Source: DATEDA01 sp963789885 (GTDB lineage Bacteria; Pseudomonadota; Gammaproteobacteria; Burkholderiales; SG8-39). Taken from it: a stretch of DNA of 64,000 nt. The stretch is from positions 186,001 through 250,000 of the forward strand of contig CAWBNB010000071.1 of NCBI GenBank assembly GCA_963789885.1, given 5' to 3'. The notes under the pieces are model-generated. The model was given only the letters and a program-made list of their open reading frames with translations. It searched no databases and was not told the DNA's origin. Position 1 is the first letter of the stretch, and every line of letters starts with the position of its first letter. Shown in pieces: positions 8,126 to 16,017 of the stretch. The translations under genes and the position numbers were made by a program.

Positions 8126-9399
8126 TGCGCCCGGCCGGCCTCGCGCTCGAACGGGCGCCGCCGATCGCGGTGCCGTTCCGGTTCTTCCTCACGGCGCCCT
8201 TGTTCCTGTTTGCCGCCGGCGCGGTGCTCGTCTGGAGCGGGCCCGAGGCGCTCACCTGGCGTGGCTCGCCGGCGGCGCTCGCCGCGACTCACTTCGTCAC
8301 GCTCGGGTTCATGACGATGGTGATGGCCGGCGCGATGCTGCAGATGCTCCCGGTGCTGGCGGGGGCGCCGGTGCCGCGCGTGAACACGGCGGCGCCGCTC
8401 GTGCACCTCGGGATCGCGCTCGGCGCGGCCGCGCTCGGTGGCGGGTTCCTGCTCGGCGAGCCGCCGCTCCTCAAGTTCGCCGCATGGCTCCTCGGCGCCG
8501 CAGGCGCGGTGCTCGCGTTCGCCGCCGCGGCGGCGCTGACCCGCGCGGCGGTGCGGAACGCGACGACGCGGGGTATGTCGCTCGCGATCGCCGCGTTCGT
8601 GGTCACCCTCGCGCTCGGGCTCGTCCTCGTCGCCACGTATGCCTGGGGCGTGCCGCTCGCGAATCTCGCCGCGCGTGCGTTGCATCCGGCGTGGGGACTC
8701 CTCGGCTGGGCTGGCCTGCTGGTCGCCGGCGTGGCGTTCCAGGTGGTGCCGATGTTCCAGATGACCCCGCGATACCCGGACCCGGTGGCGCGCTGGTTCG
8801 CTCCCGCCGCGTTCGGCGCGCTTGCCGCCTGGTCGCTGGCGGCGTGGTACGCGAGCGGCAGCCCGGTCGAGCTCGCGCTCGGCTTCGCGCTCGCCGCGGG
8901 CTACGCCTTGTTCTCGACGACGACGCTCGTGCTGCAGCGCCGTCGCCGCCGTCGCGTGCGGGATGCGACGACCGCGTTCTGGCGGCTCGGGATGAGTTGC
9001 GCACTCGTTGCGTGCGTGGCCTGGGCGGCGCGGCTCGTCGCGCCGGACGAGCTGCCCGCGCTCGAGATCGCAATCGGCGTCCTCGCGCTCGCGGGGTTCG
9101 CCGTGTCGGTGATCGTGGGCATGCTGTACAAGATCGTGCCGTTCCTCGCCTGGTTTCATCTGCAGGCCGCCGTCGGGGCGAAACGCGCGCCCCATATGAA
9201 GCGGATCCTCGGCGACGCGCCGCAGCTCGTCCACCTCGCTCTGCACGCAGCCGCGGTGGCGCTCTTGCTGCTTGCGGTGGGATGGCCCGAAGCGTTCGCC
9301 CGCGTCGCCGGGCTCGCGCTGGCGCTCTCGGCCGCGATGTTGCTGCGGAATATGATCGTCGCCGTGCGGGGTTATCGAAGCGTGGCCCGAGCGTCGTGA
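8125..9399 (+). CDS. Polytopic NnrS-like membrane protein
   Basis: 424 residues with about twelve hydrophobic segments. Conserved-looking features are THFVTLGFMTMVMAGAMLQMLPVL near residue 55 and HPAWGLLGWAGLLVAGVAFQVVPM near residue 190: histidines at helix starts followed by glycine-rich helices, as in NnrS and heme-copper-oxidase-like proteins. NnrS is a heme/copper membrane protein linked to NO stress. It is translationally coupled to the hemerythrin gene under an FNR-type box, consistent with an NO or low-oxygen role. The exact family is uncertain. Confidence 0.6.
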   Translation: MRPAGLALERAPPIAVPFRFFLTAPLFLFAAGAVLVWSGPEALTWRGSPAALAATHFVTLGFMTMVMAGAMLQMLPVLAGAPVPRVNTAAPLVHLGIALGAAALGGGFLLGEPPLLKFAAWLLGAAGAVLAFAAAAALTRAAVRNATTRGMSLAIAAFVVTLALGLVLVATYAWGVPLANLAARALHPAWGLLGWAGLLVAGVAFQVVPMFQMTPRYPDPVARWFAPAAFGALAAWSLAAWYASGSPVELALGFALAAGYALFSTTTLVLQRRRRRRVRDATTAFWRLGMSCALVACVAWAARLVAPDELPALEIAIGVLALAGFAVSVIVGMLYKIVPFLAWFHLQAAVGAKRAPHMKRILGDAPQLVHLALHAAAVALLLLAVGWPEAFARVAGLALALSAAMLLRNMIVAVRGYRSVARAS

Positions 9400-9421
9400 T
9401 CGAACCGGGGGCGACCTCCAC

Positions 9422-10780
9422 TCAGTCCGAGAACTTCGGCCCTCTGGGGATCGACAGGTCGAGCATGTGCGCGGGTAGCCAGGTCGCGAGCTCCGGCAGC
9501 GCCGCCACCGCGAGCAGCACCAGCAACTGCAGACCGACGTAGGGCACGGCGCCGCGCCAGACCTCCGCCATCGGTATCGCGCCCCGCGTCGCGCCGTGAA
9601 CGAGGAACAGGGCGTACCCGAAGGGCGGCGTCAGGAACGAGGTTTGCAGAACGATGGCGAAGAGCGCGCCGATCCAGCAGCCGGCGAGCTGCGGATTGCC
9701 GAGCGGCGCCCCGGCCCCCGCCGCGACGAGCGTGCCGGCGAGGACCGGAAGGGCGATCAGCACGATCTCGAGCCAGTCGAGGAAGAAGCCGAGGACGAAA
9801 ACGAGCAACAGCGCTGCGCCGAGTGTCGTCGAGCCGCCGGTCCCGAGTGCTCCGGCGGCGGCCGACACCATCTCGGCGCCGCCGAGCAGGCGGAACACGA
9901 GAGAAAAGACGCTCGCGCCCACGAAAATGAAGAACACCATCGCGCTCAACTGCGCGGTGTGTCGAATCGCGGCGTCGAGCACGCGCCACGTCAGGCGCCC
10001 GTGCACGGCACCCGCCAGGACGGCGCCCAGGGCGCCGAGGGCCGCCGCTTCGGAAAGCGTCGCAACCCCCAGTGCCACGAGCGCGACGAGCCCGGCCATC
10101 AACGCCGCCGTCAGGAACGCACCTGCGATGCTGGAGCCGTCGGTAGCGTCGACCCGCACCGGCGCTCCCCGCAGGACGGCGAAGGCGAGGTACAGCACGA
10201 GGAGCAGCGCGAGCGGACCCAGCATCGCGAGAAACAGCGCTGGAACCTGGACGCCGATGGCGTCCGCGATGAAGAAGAGCATGATCCCCGGCGGAGCGAT
10301 CGCTCCGAGGGAGCCGGCAGCGGCGACCAGGCCCGCGGCGTCCGCGCTGCGGTAGCCGTGGCGCTGCAGCGCCGGCAGCGCGTACAGGGCGAGGGCGCCG
10401 GTCGAGGCGCCGATCATGCCGGCAGCCGGAGCCTGGATCGCACCGACCACGATGGTCGCGGCCGCCGGCCCACCGCGCAGGCGCCCGAACGCCCGAGCGA
10501 AACCGGCGAGCAGGTTCGCGGCGAGGCCGGTCTCGTGCAGGATCGCGCCCATGAACAGAAGCGTCGGGACCGCTGCGTAGAGGATCTCGTCGCGATCCGA
10601 CAGCGTCCCGTATATCCGGTGAAAGATCGCGCCGGCCTCCTCGACGCGCACCGTACCGGTCAGCGCACCGACGCCGGCGAAGACAAACGACACGCCGATC
10701 AGGACCACCCCGACAGGCAGGCCCGCCAGGAGTGCCACCCCGAGGGCGAGCAGCATCAGGCCCGGCAGGACCAGACTCAC
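9422..10780 (-). CDS. dctM: TRAP transporter large permease (DctM family)
   Basis: 452 residues, about 12 membrane segments, the usual DctM length. It is the transport channel of a sodium-driven TRAP system importing organic acids. Family-type segments include PTLLFMGAILHETG, a central GSLGAIAPPGIMLF and a C-terminal LQTSFLTPPFGYALF. The GTG start overlaps the stop of the small permease gene (GTGA). The substrate cannot be read from the sequence; aromatic or dicarboxylic acids would fit the surroundings. No DctP binding protein gene is in the window. Confidence 0.88.
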   Translation of the reverse strand: MSLVLPGLMLLALGVALLAGLPVGVVLIGVSFVFAGVGALTGTVRVEEAGAIFHRIYGTLSDRDEILYAAVPTLLFMGAILHETGLAANLLAGFARAFGRLRGGPAAATIVVGAIQAPAAGMIGASTGALALYALPALQRHGYRSADAAGLVAAAGSLGAIAPPGIMLFFIADAIGVQVPALFLAMLGPLALLLVLYLAFAVLRGAPVRVDATDGSSIAGAFLTAALMAGLVALVALGVATLSEAAALGALGAVLAGAVHGRLTWRVLDAAIRHTAQLSAMVFFIFVGASVFSLVFRLLGGAEMVSAAAGALGTGGSTTLGAALLLVFVLGFFLDWLEIVLIALPVLAGTLVAAGAGAPLGNPQLAGCWIGALFAIVLQTSFLTPPFGYALFLVHGATRGAIPMAEVWRGAVPYVGLQLLVLLAVAALPELATWLPAHMLDLSIPRGPKFSD

Positions 10781-11289
10781 CTGGAGCTAAGCAGGACGAG
10801 CGCCCGCAACGCCGACGCGAGCCCCGCGGCCATCAGCAGCGCGAACCCGAGCGGTACCCACAGCCGGACCGCCCACTGCAGCGCCCAAGCGGTGTCGGCC
10901 AGGCGCTCGCCCTGCAGGAACGAGCGCCAGGTCGAATCGACGCCATCGACGACGATCACCGCGCACAGCGGCAGCAGGACCAGCAGCGTTCCGACGAGCT
11001 CGATTGCCGCGTTCAGCCGTGGAGAAAAGCGCCGGCTGAGAATGTCGAGGCGGACGTGCGCACCGGTGGAGTAGGCATAACCGAACGAGGTCATGGTCGT
11101 CGCGAAAAATGCGACCGTGGAGGCATCGCCGAAGGACACGTCCGCGCGCCAGCCGGCCCACCTGGCGAGGGGCTCGAGCGCGGCCAGCAGGATCATCAGC
11201 GGGATCCCGAGCCAGGCGACCGCGATCCCGCTCCGGTGGGAGACGCGTTCCAGCAGAAGGGTGGTGTGGTCGACGAATGCTCCGGCCAT
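10777..11289 (-). CDS. dctQ: TRAP transporter small permease (DctQ family)
   Basis: 170 residues with four membrane helices, matching DctQ. It pairs with DctM in the inner membrane, and the periplasmic DctP delivers substrate. The ATG at 11289 begins MAGAFVDHTT; the reading frame stays open further upstream, but that part looks like chance high-GC coding. The gene ends in a four-base overlap with dctM. The promoter must lie in the 130 bases separating it from the divergent DUF59 gene, where a GATCGCGCGATC palindrome (11333-11344) is seen. Confidence 0.82.
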   Translation of the reverse strand: MAGAFVDHTTLLLERVSHRSGIAVAWLGIPLMILLAALEPLARWAGWRADVSFGDASTVAFFATTMTSFGYAYSTGAHVRLDILSRRFSPRLNAAIELVGTLLVLLPLCAVIVVDGVDSTWRSFLQGERLADTAWALQWAVRLWVPLGFALLMAAGLASALRALVLLSSR

Positions 11290-11419
11290 GCTTCGCGTTC
11301 CGGCAACACCGTATTGGCTCGGCAGTCTAATTGATCGCGCGATCCCGCCAGGCGTTTGCTTCCGGGCGTTTGCTGCCGCGGTTATGCGATAGTTGTCGGC
11401 ACGAGACGTGCGAGGACCC

Positions 11420-11737
11420 ATGATCGATACGAAGGCACCGCTGACCGAAGACGAGGTCTGGGAGGCCCTCCGCACCGTCGACGACCCGGAGGTCGGTGTG
11501 AACGTGGTCGATCTCGGGCTCGTGTACGGCGTCGCGGTACAGGGTGACGACGTGACCGTCCGGCTCACGATGACCTCGCCTGCCTGCCCGCTCGGGGACG
11601 TGATCGTCGGAAATGCCGAGGCCGCGATCCGCGCGGCCGCGCCAGGGGCGGGAAAGATCGACGTCGCACTGGTCTGGGATCCGCCGTGGACGCCGGAACG
11701 GATGTCCGAGGCCGTTCGCGCGCGCTTCGGATGGTGA
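11420..11737 (+). CDS. DUF59/MIP18-family Fe-S assembly factor
   Basis: 105 residues, nearly all one DUF59 domain: DDPEVGVNVVDLGLVYGV, then the MTSPACPLGD motif with the conserved Cys. Family members (SufT, PaaD, MIP18) help mature Fe-S proteins. The ATG at 11420 follows gagga; a TTG at 11393 would add nine residues. It is followed ten bases later by a polytopic membrane protein gene. Several Fe-S enzymes nearby (PadBC, Bcr, Kor, radical SAM) could be clients. It is not paaD of aerobic phenylacetate degradation in the strict sense, because no paaABCE genes are present. Confidence 0.85.
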   Translation: MIDTKAPLTEDEVWEALRTVDDPEVGVNVVDLGLVYGVAVQGDDVTVRLTMTSPACPLGDVIVGNAEAAIRAAAPGAGKIDVALVWDPPWTPERMSEAVRARFGW

Positions 11738-11747
11738 CCCGCGGCGG

Positions 11748-12863
11748 ATGACTCCCGCCGCGCCGGGCGGCTTCGGCCTCGCCGTTCGCCTGCCGCTACT
11801 CGTCCTCGGCTTCGCGTCGCTCGTCCTCGGGATCGGCAGCGGGCTCGCACGCGCAGGTCTTGGTTTTCCGCTCCCGGATCCCGGTCTAGCGGCCTGGCAC
11901 GGGCCGCTCATGGTGTGCGGCTTCTTCGGCACGGTGATCGGTCTCGAGCGCGCCGTCGCGCTCGGCACGCGCTTGGCCTATGCCGCGCCGCTGTTCGCCG
12001 GTGCGGGCGGGTTGGCGCTGAACGCGGTGGCGACACCCGCACCTGCCCAGTGGCTGCTCGCCGCCGCGGGCGTCCTCCTCGCCGTCGAATCGGCGGCGAT
12101 CTGCGCGCGACAGCGCGCGCTCTTCACGCTCACCCTTGCGCTCGGCGCGGCGAGTTGGGCAGTGGGCAACGGGGCCTGGCTCGCGGGGGCGAGTCTCGGC
12201 GCCGTCGTCCCGTGGTGGATGGCGTTCCTGGTGCTCACGATCGCGGGCGAGCGGCTCGAGCTGACGCGGCTCCTACCGCCGTCGCCGGTCCGCGAGAAAC
12301 TGTTCGCGATCATCGTCGCCGTCGTGCTCGCCGGCGCCGCGCTCGCACTCGTCCACGACGAGACGGGGCGGCGCGTCTTCGGGCTCGCGCTTCTCGCGCT
12401 GGCCGCCTGGCTCGGCGTGCAGGACATCGCCCGGCGCACCGCGCGCGAACCGGGCCTCACCGGATACATCGGCCGATGCCTGCTCTCCGGCTACGCCTGG
12501 CTCGCGATCGGCGGGGCGCTGCTGGCGGGCCCGAGCGCGGCGTACGGAGGCTTCGGATGGGACGCCGCGGTGCACGCGATCCTGCTCGGCTTCGTGTTCT
12601 CGATGGTGTTCGGACACGCGCCGCTGATCGTCCCGGCGATCGTGCGCACGAACGTCCCCTATCACTGGAGCCTCTACGTGCCGCTTGTCCTGCTCCACCT
12701 CTCGATCGCGGTGCGCGTGGCGGGGGATCTCTCGGGGATCGTGCCGTTGCGCACGTCGGGCGCGGTGCTCAACGCGATCGCGATCCTCGTCTTCGTCGTG
12801 TCGACGCTGACCGCTGTAGTGCGCGGCCGGCGCGCGGCGGGCGAGCCGCGCGCTCAGGCTTGA
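11748..12863 (+). CDS. Polytopic membrane protein, NnrS/heme-copper-like
   Basis: 371 residues, about twelve membrane helices, starting with an ATG ten bases after the DUF59 stop codon. Histidine-bearing helix segments WHGPLMVCGFFGTVIGLERA (about residue 45) and HAILLGFVFSMVFGHAPLIV (about residue 280) are the most likely heme or metal sites. The pattern resembles the NnrS-like protein at 8125-9399 without obvious close similarity. A role in NO or copper/heme biology is inference. Its stop lies inside the convergent Rrf2 gene's end (10-base tail-to-tail overlap). Confidence 0.55.
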   Translation: MTPAAPGGFGLAVRLPLLVLGFASLVLGIGSGLARAGLGFPLPDPGLAAWHGPLMVCGFFGTVIGLERAVALGTRLAYAAPLFAGAGGLALNAVATPAPAQWLLAAAGVLLAVESAAICARQRALFTLTLALGAASWAVGNGAWLAGASLGAVVPWWMAFLVLTIAGERLELTRLLPPSPVREKLFAIIVAVVLAGAALALVHDETGRRVFGLALLALAAWLGVQDIARRTAREPGLTGYIGRCLLSGYAWLAIGGALLAGPSAAYGGFGWDAAVHAILLGFVFSMVFGHAPLIVPAIVRTNVPYHWSLYVPLVLLHLSIAVRVAGDLSGIVPLRTSGAVLNAIAILVFVVSTLTAVVRGRRAAGEPRAQA

Positions 12864-13300
12864 CGCGCGGGTCGGGCCGGTTTCCGGGAGCCCGCCTCGC
12901 GCGCGATCAGCTTGAGCATCGTGTCGATCGTGATCGACCGGAAGGTCGCCTTCGCGATCTCGTCGATCTCGGCGAGGACGCGGGCGAGCGCGCGGCCGAC
13001 GTCGGTCGCCGGCCGTGCGCCGCCGGCCTCCGGCGATCGCGCGCTGATGTCCTCGAACCGCTCGATCACGTCCATCAGCGTGACGCGCTTCGCGTTGCCC
13101 GCGAAACGATAGCCGCCGCCGACTCCGCGCGCCGACTCCACCAGCTCGGCGCGCGCGAGCTCGCGCAGCACCTTGGCGAGATGGTGGATCGATACGCCGT
13201 ACTTCTCGGCGATCTCGGCCGCGGCGACTGTGCGCCCGGGGTTCGCCGCGGCTTCGAGCACGCTGACGAGGGCGAGGCTCGTCCCCGTCTGGAGCTTCAA
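12854..13300 (-). CDS. Rrf2-family transcriptional regulator lacking cysteines
   Basis: 148 residues. The Rrf2 winged-helix domain includes VSIHHLAKVLRELARAELV and the wing motif GVGGGYRFAG, as in NsrR and IscR. Those proteins ligate an Fe-S cluster with three cysteines in the loop after the DNA-binding domain; this protein contains no cysteine, so it should not bind a cluster in the usual way. A TTG start at 13300 is preferred: it gives the canonical KLQTGTSLALVSVL N-terminus, follows ggag, and overlaps the upstream acetyltransferase stop (TTGA). Its target is unknown; autoregulation or control of nearby catabolic genes is plausible. Confidence 0.8.
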   Translation of the reverse strand: MKLQTGTSLALVSVLEAAANPGRTVAAAEIAEKYGVSIHHLAKVLRELARAELVESARGVGGGYRFAGNAKRVTLMDVIERFEDISARSPEAGGARPATDVGRALARVLAEIDEIAKATFRSITIDTMLKLIAREAGSRKPARPARQA

Positions 13301-13797
13301 AGATCCATCTCCAGCGGAATGAACGGCGCGGCCATCATCCCCTGGCTGCGGAAGAACGACAGCACCAGGGTGTTCTCGCGGGCGAGCAGCGTGCGCACCT
13401 TGGTCACACCCGCGCGCCGGAAGGCGTCGCAGATCGCCGCGAGGAGCTGCGTGCCGATCCCGCCGAGCCGCGCCTCGGGCCGGACGTTGATCCCGAACAC
13501 CCAGCCGCACGGCGGCGAGCCGAACTCCCAGTCGCGCACCTCGCCGACGACAAAGCCCCGGATCGAGCCGCCGGCGTCCGCGACGAGGAAAAACCGCTGC
13601 TTCGCGCCCCGCGCGCCGTAGCGCTGGAAGACCTCGGACCAGTAGTCCGCCTTTTCGATGCCGGTGACCGCCGCGTCGAGCGCAATTACCTGCACGACGT
13701 CGCCGGGTTCGGCGGGGCGCACCCGCGCCGGGGCGGCAGGCTGCGCGGATTTGCGGCGCCCGCTGCGGGAAGTCTGATCTGCATCAAAAAGCCGCAT
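13297..13797 (-). CDS. GNAT-family N-acetyltransferase
   Basis: 166 residues if begun at the ATG; a GTG at 13722 would give 141 and removes an atypical basic N-terminus. The GNAT core runs from VRPAEPGD, with the acetyl-CoA loop region VRPEARLGGIGTQLL in the middle and ENTLVLSFFRSQGM near the end. It resembles each half of the tandem GNAT at 18522-19544. It is translationally coupled to the Rrf2 gene. Lysine acetyltransferases are known to inactivate acyl-CoA ligases in aromatic degraders such as Rhodopseudomonas, so the CoA ligases in this window are candidate substrates (inference). Confidence 0.8.
   Translation of the reverse strand: MRLFDADQTSRSGRRKSAQPAAPARVRPAEPGDVVQVIALDAAVTGIEKADYWSEVFQRYGARGAKQRFFLVADAGGSIRGFVVGEVRDWEFGSPPCGWVFGINVRPEARLGGIGTQLLAAICDAFRRAGVTKVRTLLARENTLVLSFFRSQGMMAAPFIPLEMDL
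13774..13787 (+). promoter_or_regulatory. FNR-type operator upstream of liv operon
   Basis: CTGATctgcATCAA matches nine of ten conserved positions. Centred at 13780.5, class II geometry on the plus strand gives a start near 13822, and TACCAT (13811-13816) is correctly placed as a -10. This makes the substrate-binding protein gene the likely target, with a leader of about 60 bases. The box overlaps the first codons of the GNAT gene if that starts at 13797. Confidence 0.65.
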
Positions 13798-13882
13798 TCC
13801 GGTGCGAGTTTACCATTGCAGTGGGGGAGAGCGGTCGGAAAAGGAGGCCGCGCCGTCCGTAACCAGCCGCAAGGAGGCAAGG

Positions 13883-15052
13883 ATGAAACCGTTGCACTCG
13901 CCGGCGCCCACGCTGCGCGCCGCGCTGGCCGCCGCTGCGGCCACGCTGTCGATCATCGCGGCGCCAGCCGCCGCGCAGGAGCCGATCCGGATCGGCGCGT
14001 TCCTCTCGGTGACCGGCCCCGCCGCGTTCCTCGGCGACCCCGAGCAGAAGACGCTCGAGCTCTACATCGACCGGCTGAACGCCGCCGGCGGCGTGCTCGG
14101 CCGCAAGCTCCAGCTCGTCGCCTACGACGACGGCGGCGACGCCGAGAAGGCGCGCACCTTCGCCAAGCGCCTCATCGAGCAGGACAAGGTCGATTTCATC
14201 GTCGGCGGCTCGACCACGGGCACGACGATGGCGGCGGTGCCGCTGGTCGAGGCCGCGCAGATTCCGTTCGTGTCGCTCGCCGGCGCGGTGGTCATCGTCG
14301 AGCCGGTGAAGCGCTGGGTGTTCAAGACGCCGCACACCGACCGCATGGCGTGCGAGAAGATCTTCGTCGACATGCGCGCGCGCGGCATCGAGCGCATCGC
14401 GCTCATCTCCGGGCCCGGCGGCTTCGACAAGTCGATGCGCACCGAGTGCCTCCAGATCGCCAAGAAGCACGGCATCCAGGTGGTCGCCGACGAAACCTAC
14501 GGCGCCGGCGACACCGACATGACCGCGCAGCTCACCAAGATCAAGAGCACCCCTGGCGTGCAGGCGGTGCTCAACGCGGGCTTCGGGCAGGGCCCGGCGA
14601 TCGTGACCAAGAACTTCCGCCAGGCCGCGCTCAACGTGCCGCTCTACCAGTCGCATGGCGTGGCCTCGAAGGAGTTCCTCAAGCTCGCCGGCGACGCGGC
14701 CGAAGGCGTACGCCTGCCGGCAGCGGCGTTGCTCGTGGCCGAGGGCCTGCCGGATGCCGACCCGCAGAAGAAGGTCGTGGTGGGTTACAAGCGCGACTAC
14801 GAGGGCAAGTACAAGAGCGAGGTCTCGACATTCGGCGGTCACGCGTACGACGGATTGATGCTCGCAGTGGAGGCGCTGAACCGGGCCGGGAGCACCGACA
14901 AGGCCAAGGTCCGCGATGCGCTCGAGAGCATCCGCGGCTACATGGGCACCGCCGGCGTCGTCAACATGGCGCCGACCGACCACATGGGCCTCGATCTCAC
15001 CGCATTCCGGATGCTCGAGGTGCGCAAGGGCGACTGGGTCCTGGTGAAGTGA
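13883..15052 (+). CDS. livK: Branched-chain-type ABC transporter substrate-binding protein
   Basis: 389 residues with a Sec signal peptide (hydrophobic run, cleavage after APAAAQ near residue 32). The mature part is a periplasmic-binding fold of the LivK family: IRIGAFLSVTGPAAFLGD at the N-terminus, KARTFAKRLIEQDKVDFIVGG, and FKTPHTDRM. Relatives in aromatic degraders bind benzoate-like or phenylacetate-like acids rather than leucine, and the neighbouring genes favour this. The start follows aaggagg. It is the first gene of a complete transporter operon preceded by an FNR-type box. Confidence 0.88.
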   Translation: MKPLHSPAPTLRAALAAAAATLSIIAAPAAAQEPIRIGAFLSVTGPAAFLGDPEQKTLELYIDRLNAAGGVLGRKLQLVAYDDGGDAEKARTFAKRLIEQDKVDFIVGGSTTGTTMAAVPLVEAAQIPFVSLAGAVVIVEPVKRWVFKTPHTDRMACEKIFVDMRARGIERIALISGPGGFDKSMRTECLQIAKKHGIQVVADETYGAGDTDMTAQLTKIKSTPGVQAVLNAGFGQGPAIVTKNFRQAALNVPLYQSHGVASKEFLKLAGDAAEGVRLPAAALLVAEGLPDADPQKKVVVGYKRDYEGKYKSEVSTFGGHAYDGLMLAVEALNRAGSTDKAKVRDALESIRGYMGTAGVVNMAPTDHMGLDLTAFRMLEVRKGDWVLVK

Positions 15053-15062
15053 CGACGCGGGC

Positions 15063-15095
15063 GGGGCGCTGGCCGTGAGGCCGCCGGGCCGCCCC
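15063..15095 (+). other. Intercistronic hairpin between livK and livH
   Basis: GGGGCG (15063-15068) pairs with CGCCCC (15090-15095), enclosing the inner pairing GGCC-gtga-GGCC. There is no T-run, so it is not a strong intrinsic terminator. Such structures commonly stabilise the binding-protein part of the message, giving more binding protein than permease. Confidence 0.45.
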
Positions 15096-15133
15096 GAGGG
15101 CGAACCCCGAGCGCGAAGCGCGAGGGTAGTCCG

Positions 15134-16009
15134 GTGAACGGCGAGCTCGCCCAGTACCTGCTGACGGGGCTGACCGTCGGGGCGGTCTACGCGCTGGTCG
15201 CGCTCGGCTTCTCGATCATCTACAACGCGAGCGGGGTCATCAACTTCGCCCAGGGCGAGTTCGTGATGATCGGCGGCATGAGCGCGGTCTCGCTCGTCGC
15301 CTCCGGCCTGCCGCTCGCCGCTGCGATCCCGCTCGCGGTCGTCGCCACCACGCTCGCGGGGCTCGCGCTCGAGAAGCTCGCGGTCGAGCCGGCGCGCGGC
15401 GCGCCGGTGGTGACGCTGATCATCATCACCATCGGCGCGTCGATCTTCCTGCGCGGCCTCGCGACCATCGTCTGGGACAAGAAGCTGCACGCGCTTCCCG
15501 CCTTCACCGGCGAGCGGCCGATCGCGCTCTTCGGCGCGACGGTCGTGCCGCAGAGCCTGTGGGTGGTCGGCGCGACGCTCGCGATCGTCGTCGCGCTCTG
15601 GTGGTTCTTCGGCCGCACGCGCCTCGGCAAGGCGATGCTCGCGACCTCGCATAACCGCCTCGCGGCCGAGCTCGTCGGGATCGACGTGCGACACGTGTTG
15701 TTCCTCGCGTTCGGGCTGTCGGCGGCCCTCGGCGCGCTCGCCGGCATCCTCACCGCTCCCATCACGCTCACGTCGTACGACGTCGGCGTCATGCTCGGGC
15801 TGAAGGGCTTCGCGGCGGCGATCCTGGGTGGCCTGGGCAGCGGCCCGGGCGCCGTCGCCGGCGGGCTCCTGCTCGGCGTCCTCGAGAGCCTCTCGGCGGG
15901 CTACGTGTCGTCCGCGTACAAGGACGTGATCGCGTTCGTGATCCTCCTCGGGGTGCTGTTCGTCAGGCCGGGCGGCATCGTCGGCGTCGCCGCGGCCGAG
16001 CGGGTATAG
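15134..16009 (+). CDS. livH: Branched-chain-type ABC transporter permease LivH
   Basis: 291 residues, about eight membrane helices. The N-terminus LLTGLTVGAVYALVALGFSIIYNASGVINFAQGEFVMIG is the LivH hallmark, and the C-terminal GLKGFAAAILGGLGSGPGAVAGG is the ATPase-contacting loop region. It forms the inner-membrane channel with LivM. A GTG start at 15134 follows gaggg. The 80-base gap after livK holds a hairpin. Confidence 0.92.
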   Translation: MNGELAQYLLTGLTVGAVYALVALGFSIIYNASGVINFAQGEFVMIGGMSAVSLVASGLPLAAAIPLAVVATTLAGLALEKLAVEPARGAPVVTLIIITIGASIFLRGLATIVWDKKLHALPAFTGERPIALFGATVVPQSLWVVGATLAIVVALWWFFGRTRLGKAMLATSHNRLAAELVGIDVRHVLFLAFGLSAALGALAGILTAPITLTSYDVGVMLGLKGFAAAILGGLGSGPGAVAGGLLLGVLESLSAGYVSSAYKDVIAFVILLGVLFVRPGGIVGVAAAERV

Positions 16010-16017
16010 GCGCGCCG

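Noticed and set aside
7627..9246. 539-codon minus-strand open frame opposite the hemerythrin and membrane-protein genes
   Set aside because: Arg/His/Glu-rich low-complexity translation typical of antisense to membrane-protein genes at 70% GC.
11331..11344. TTGAT followed by cgcg near the dctQ promoter as an FNR box
   Set aside because: The second half reads CGATC, not ATCAA; only the palindrome GATCGCGCGATC is real.
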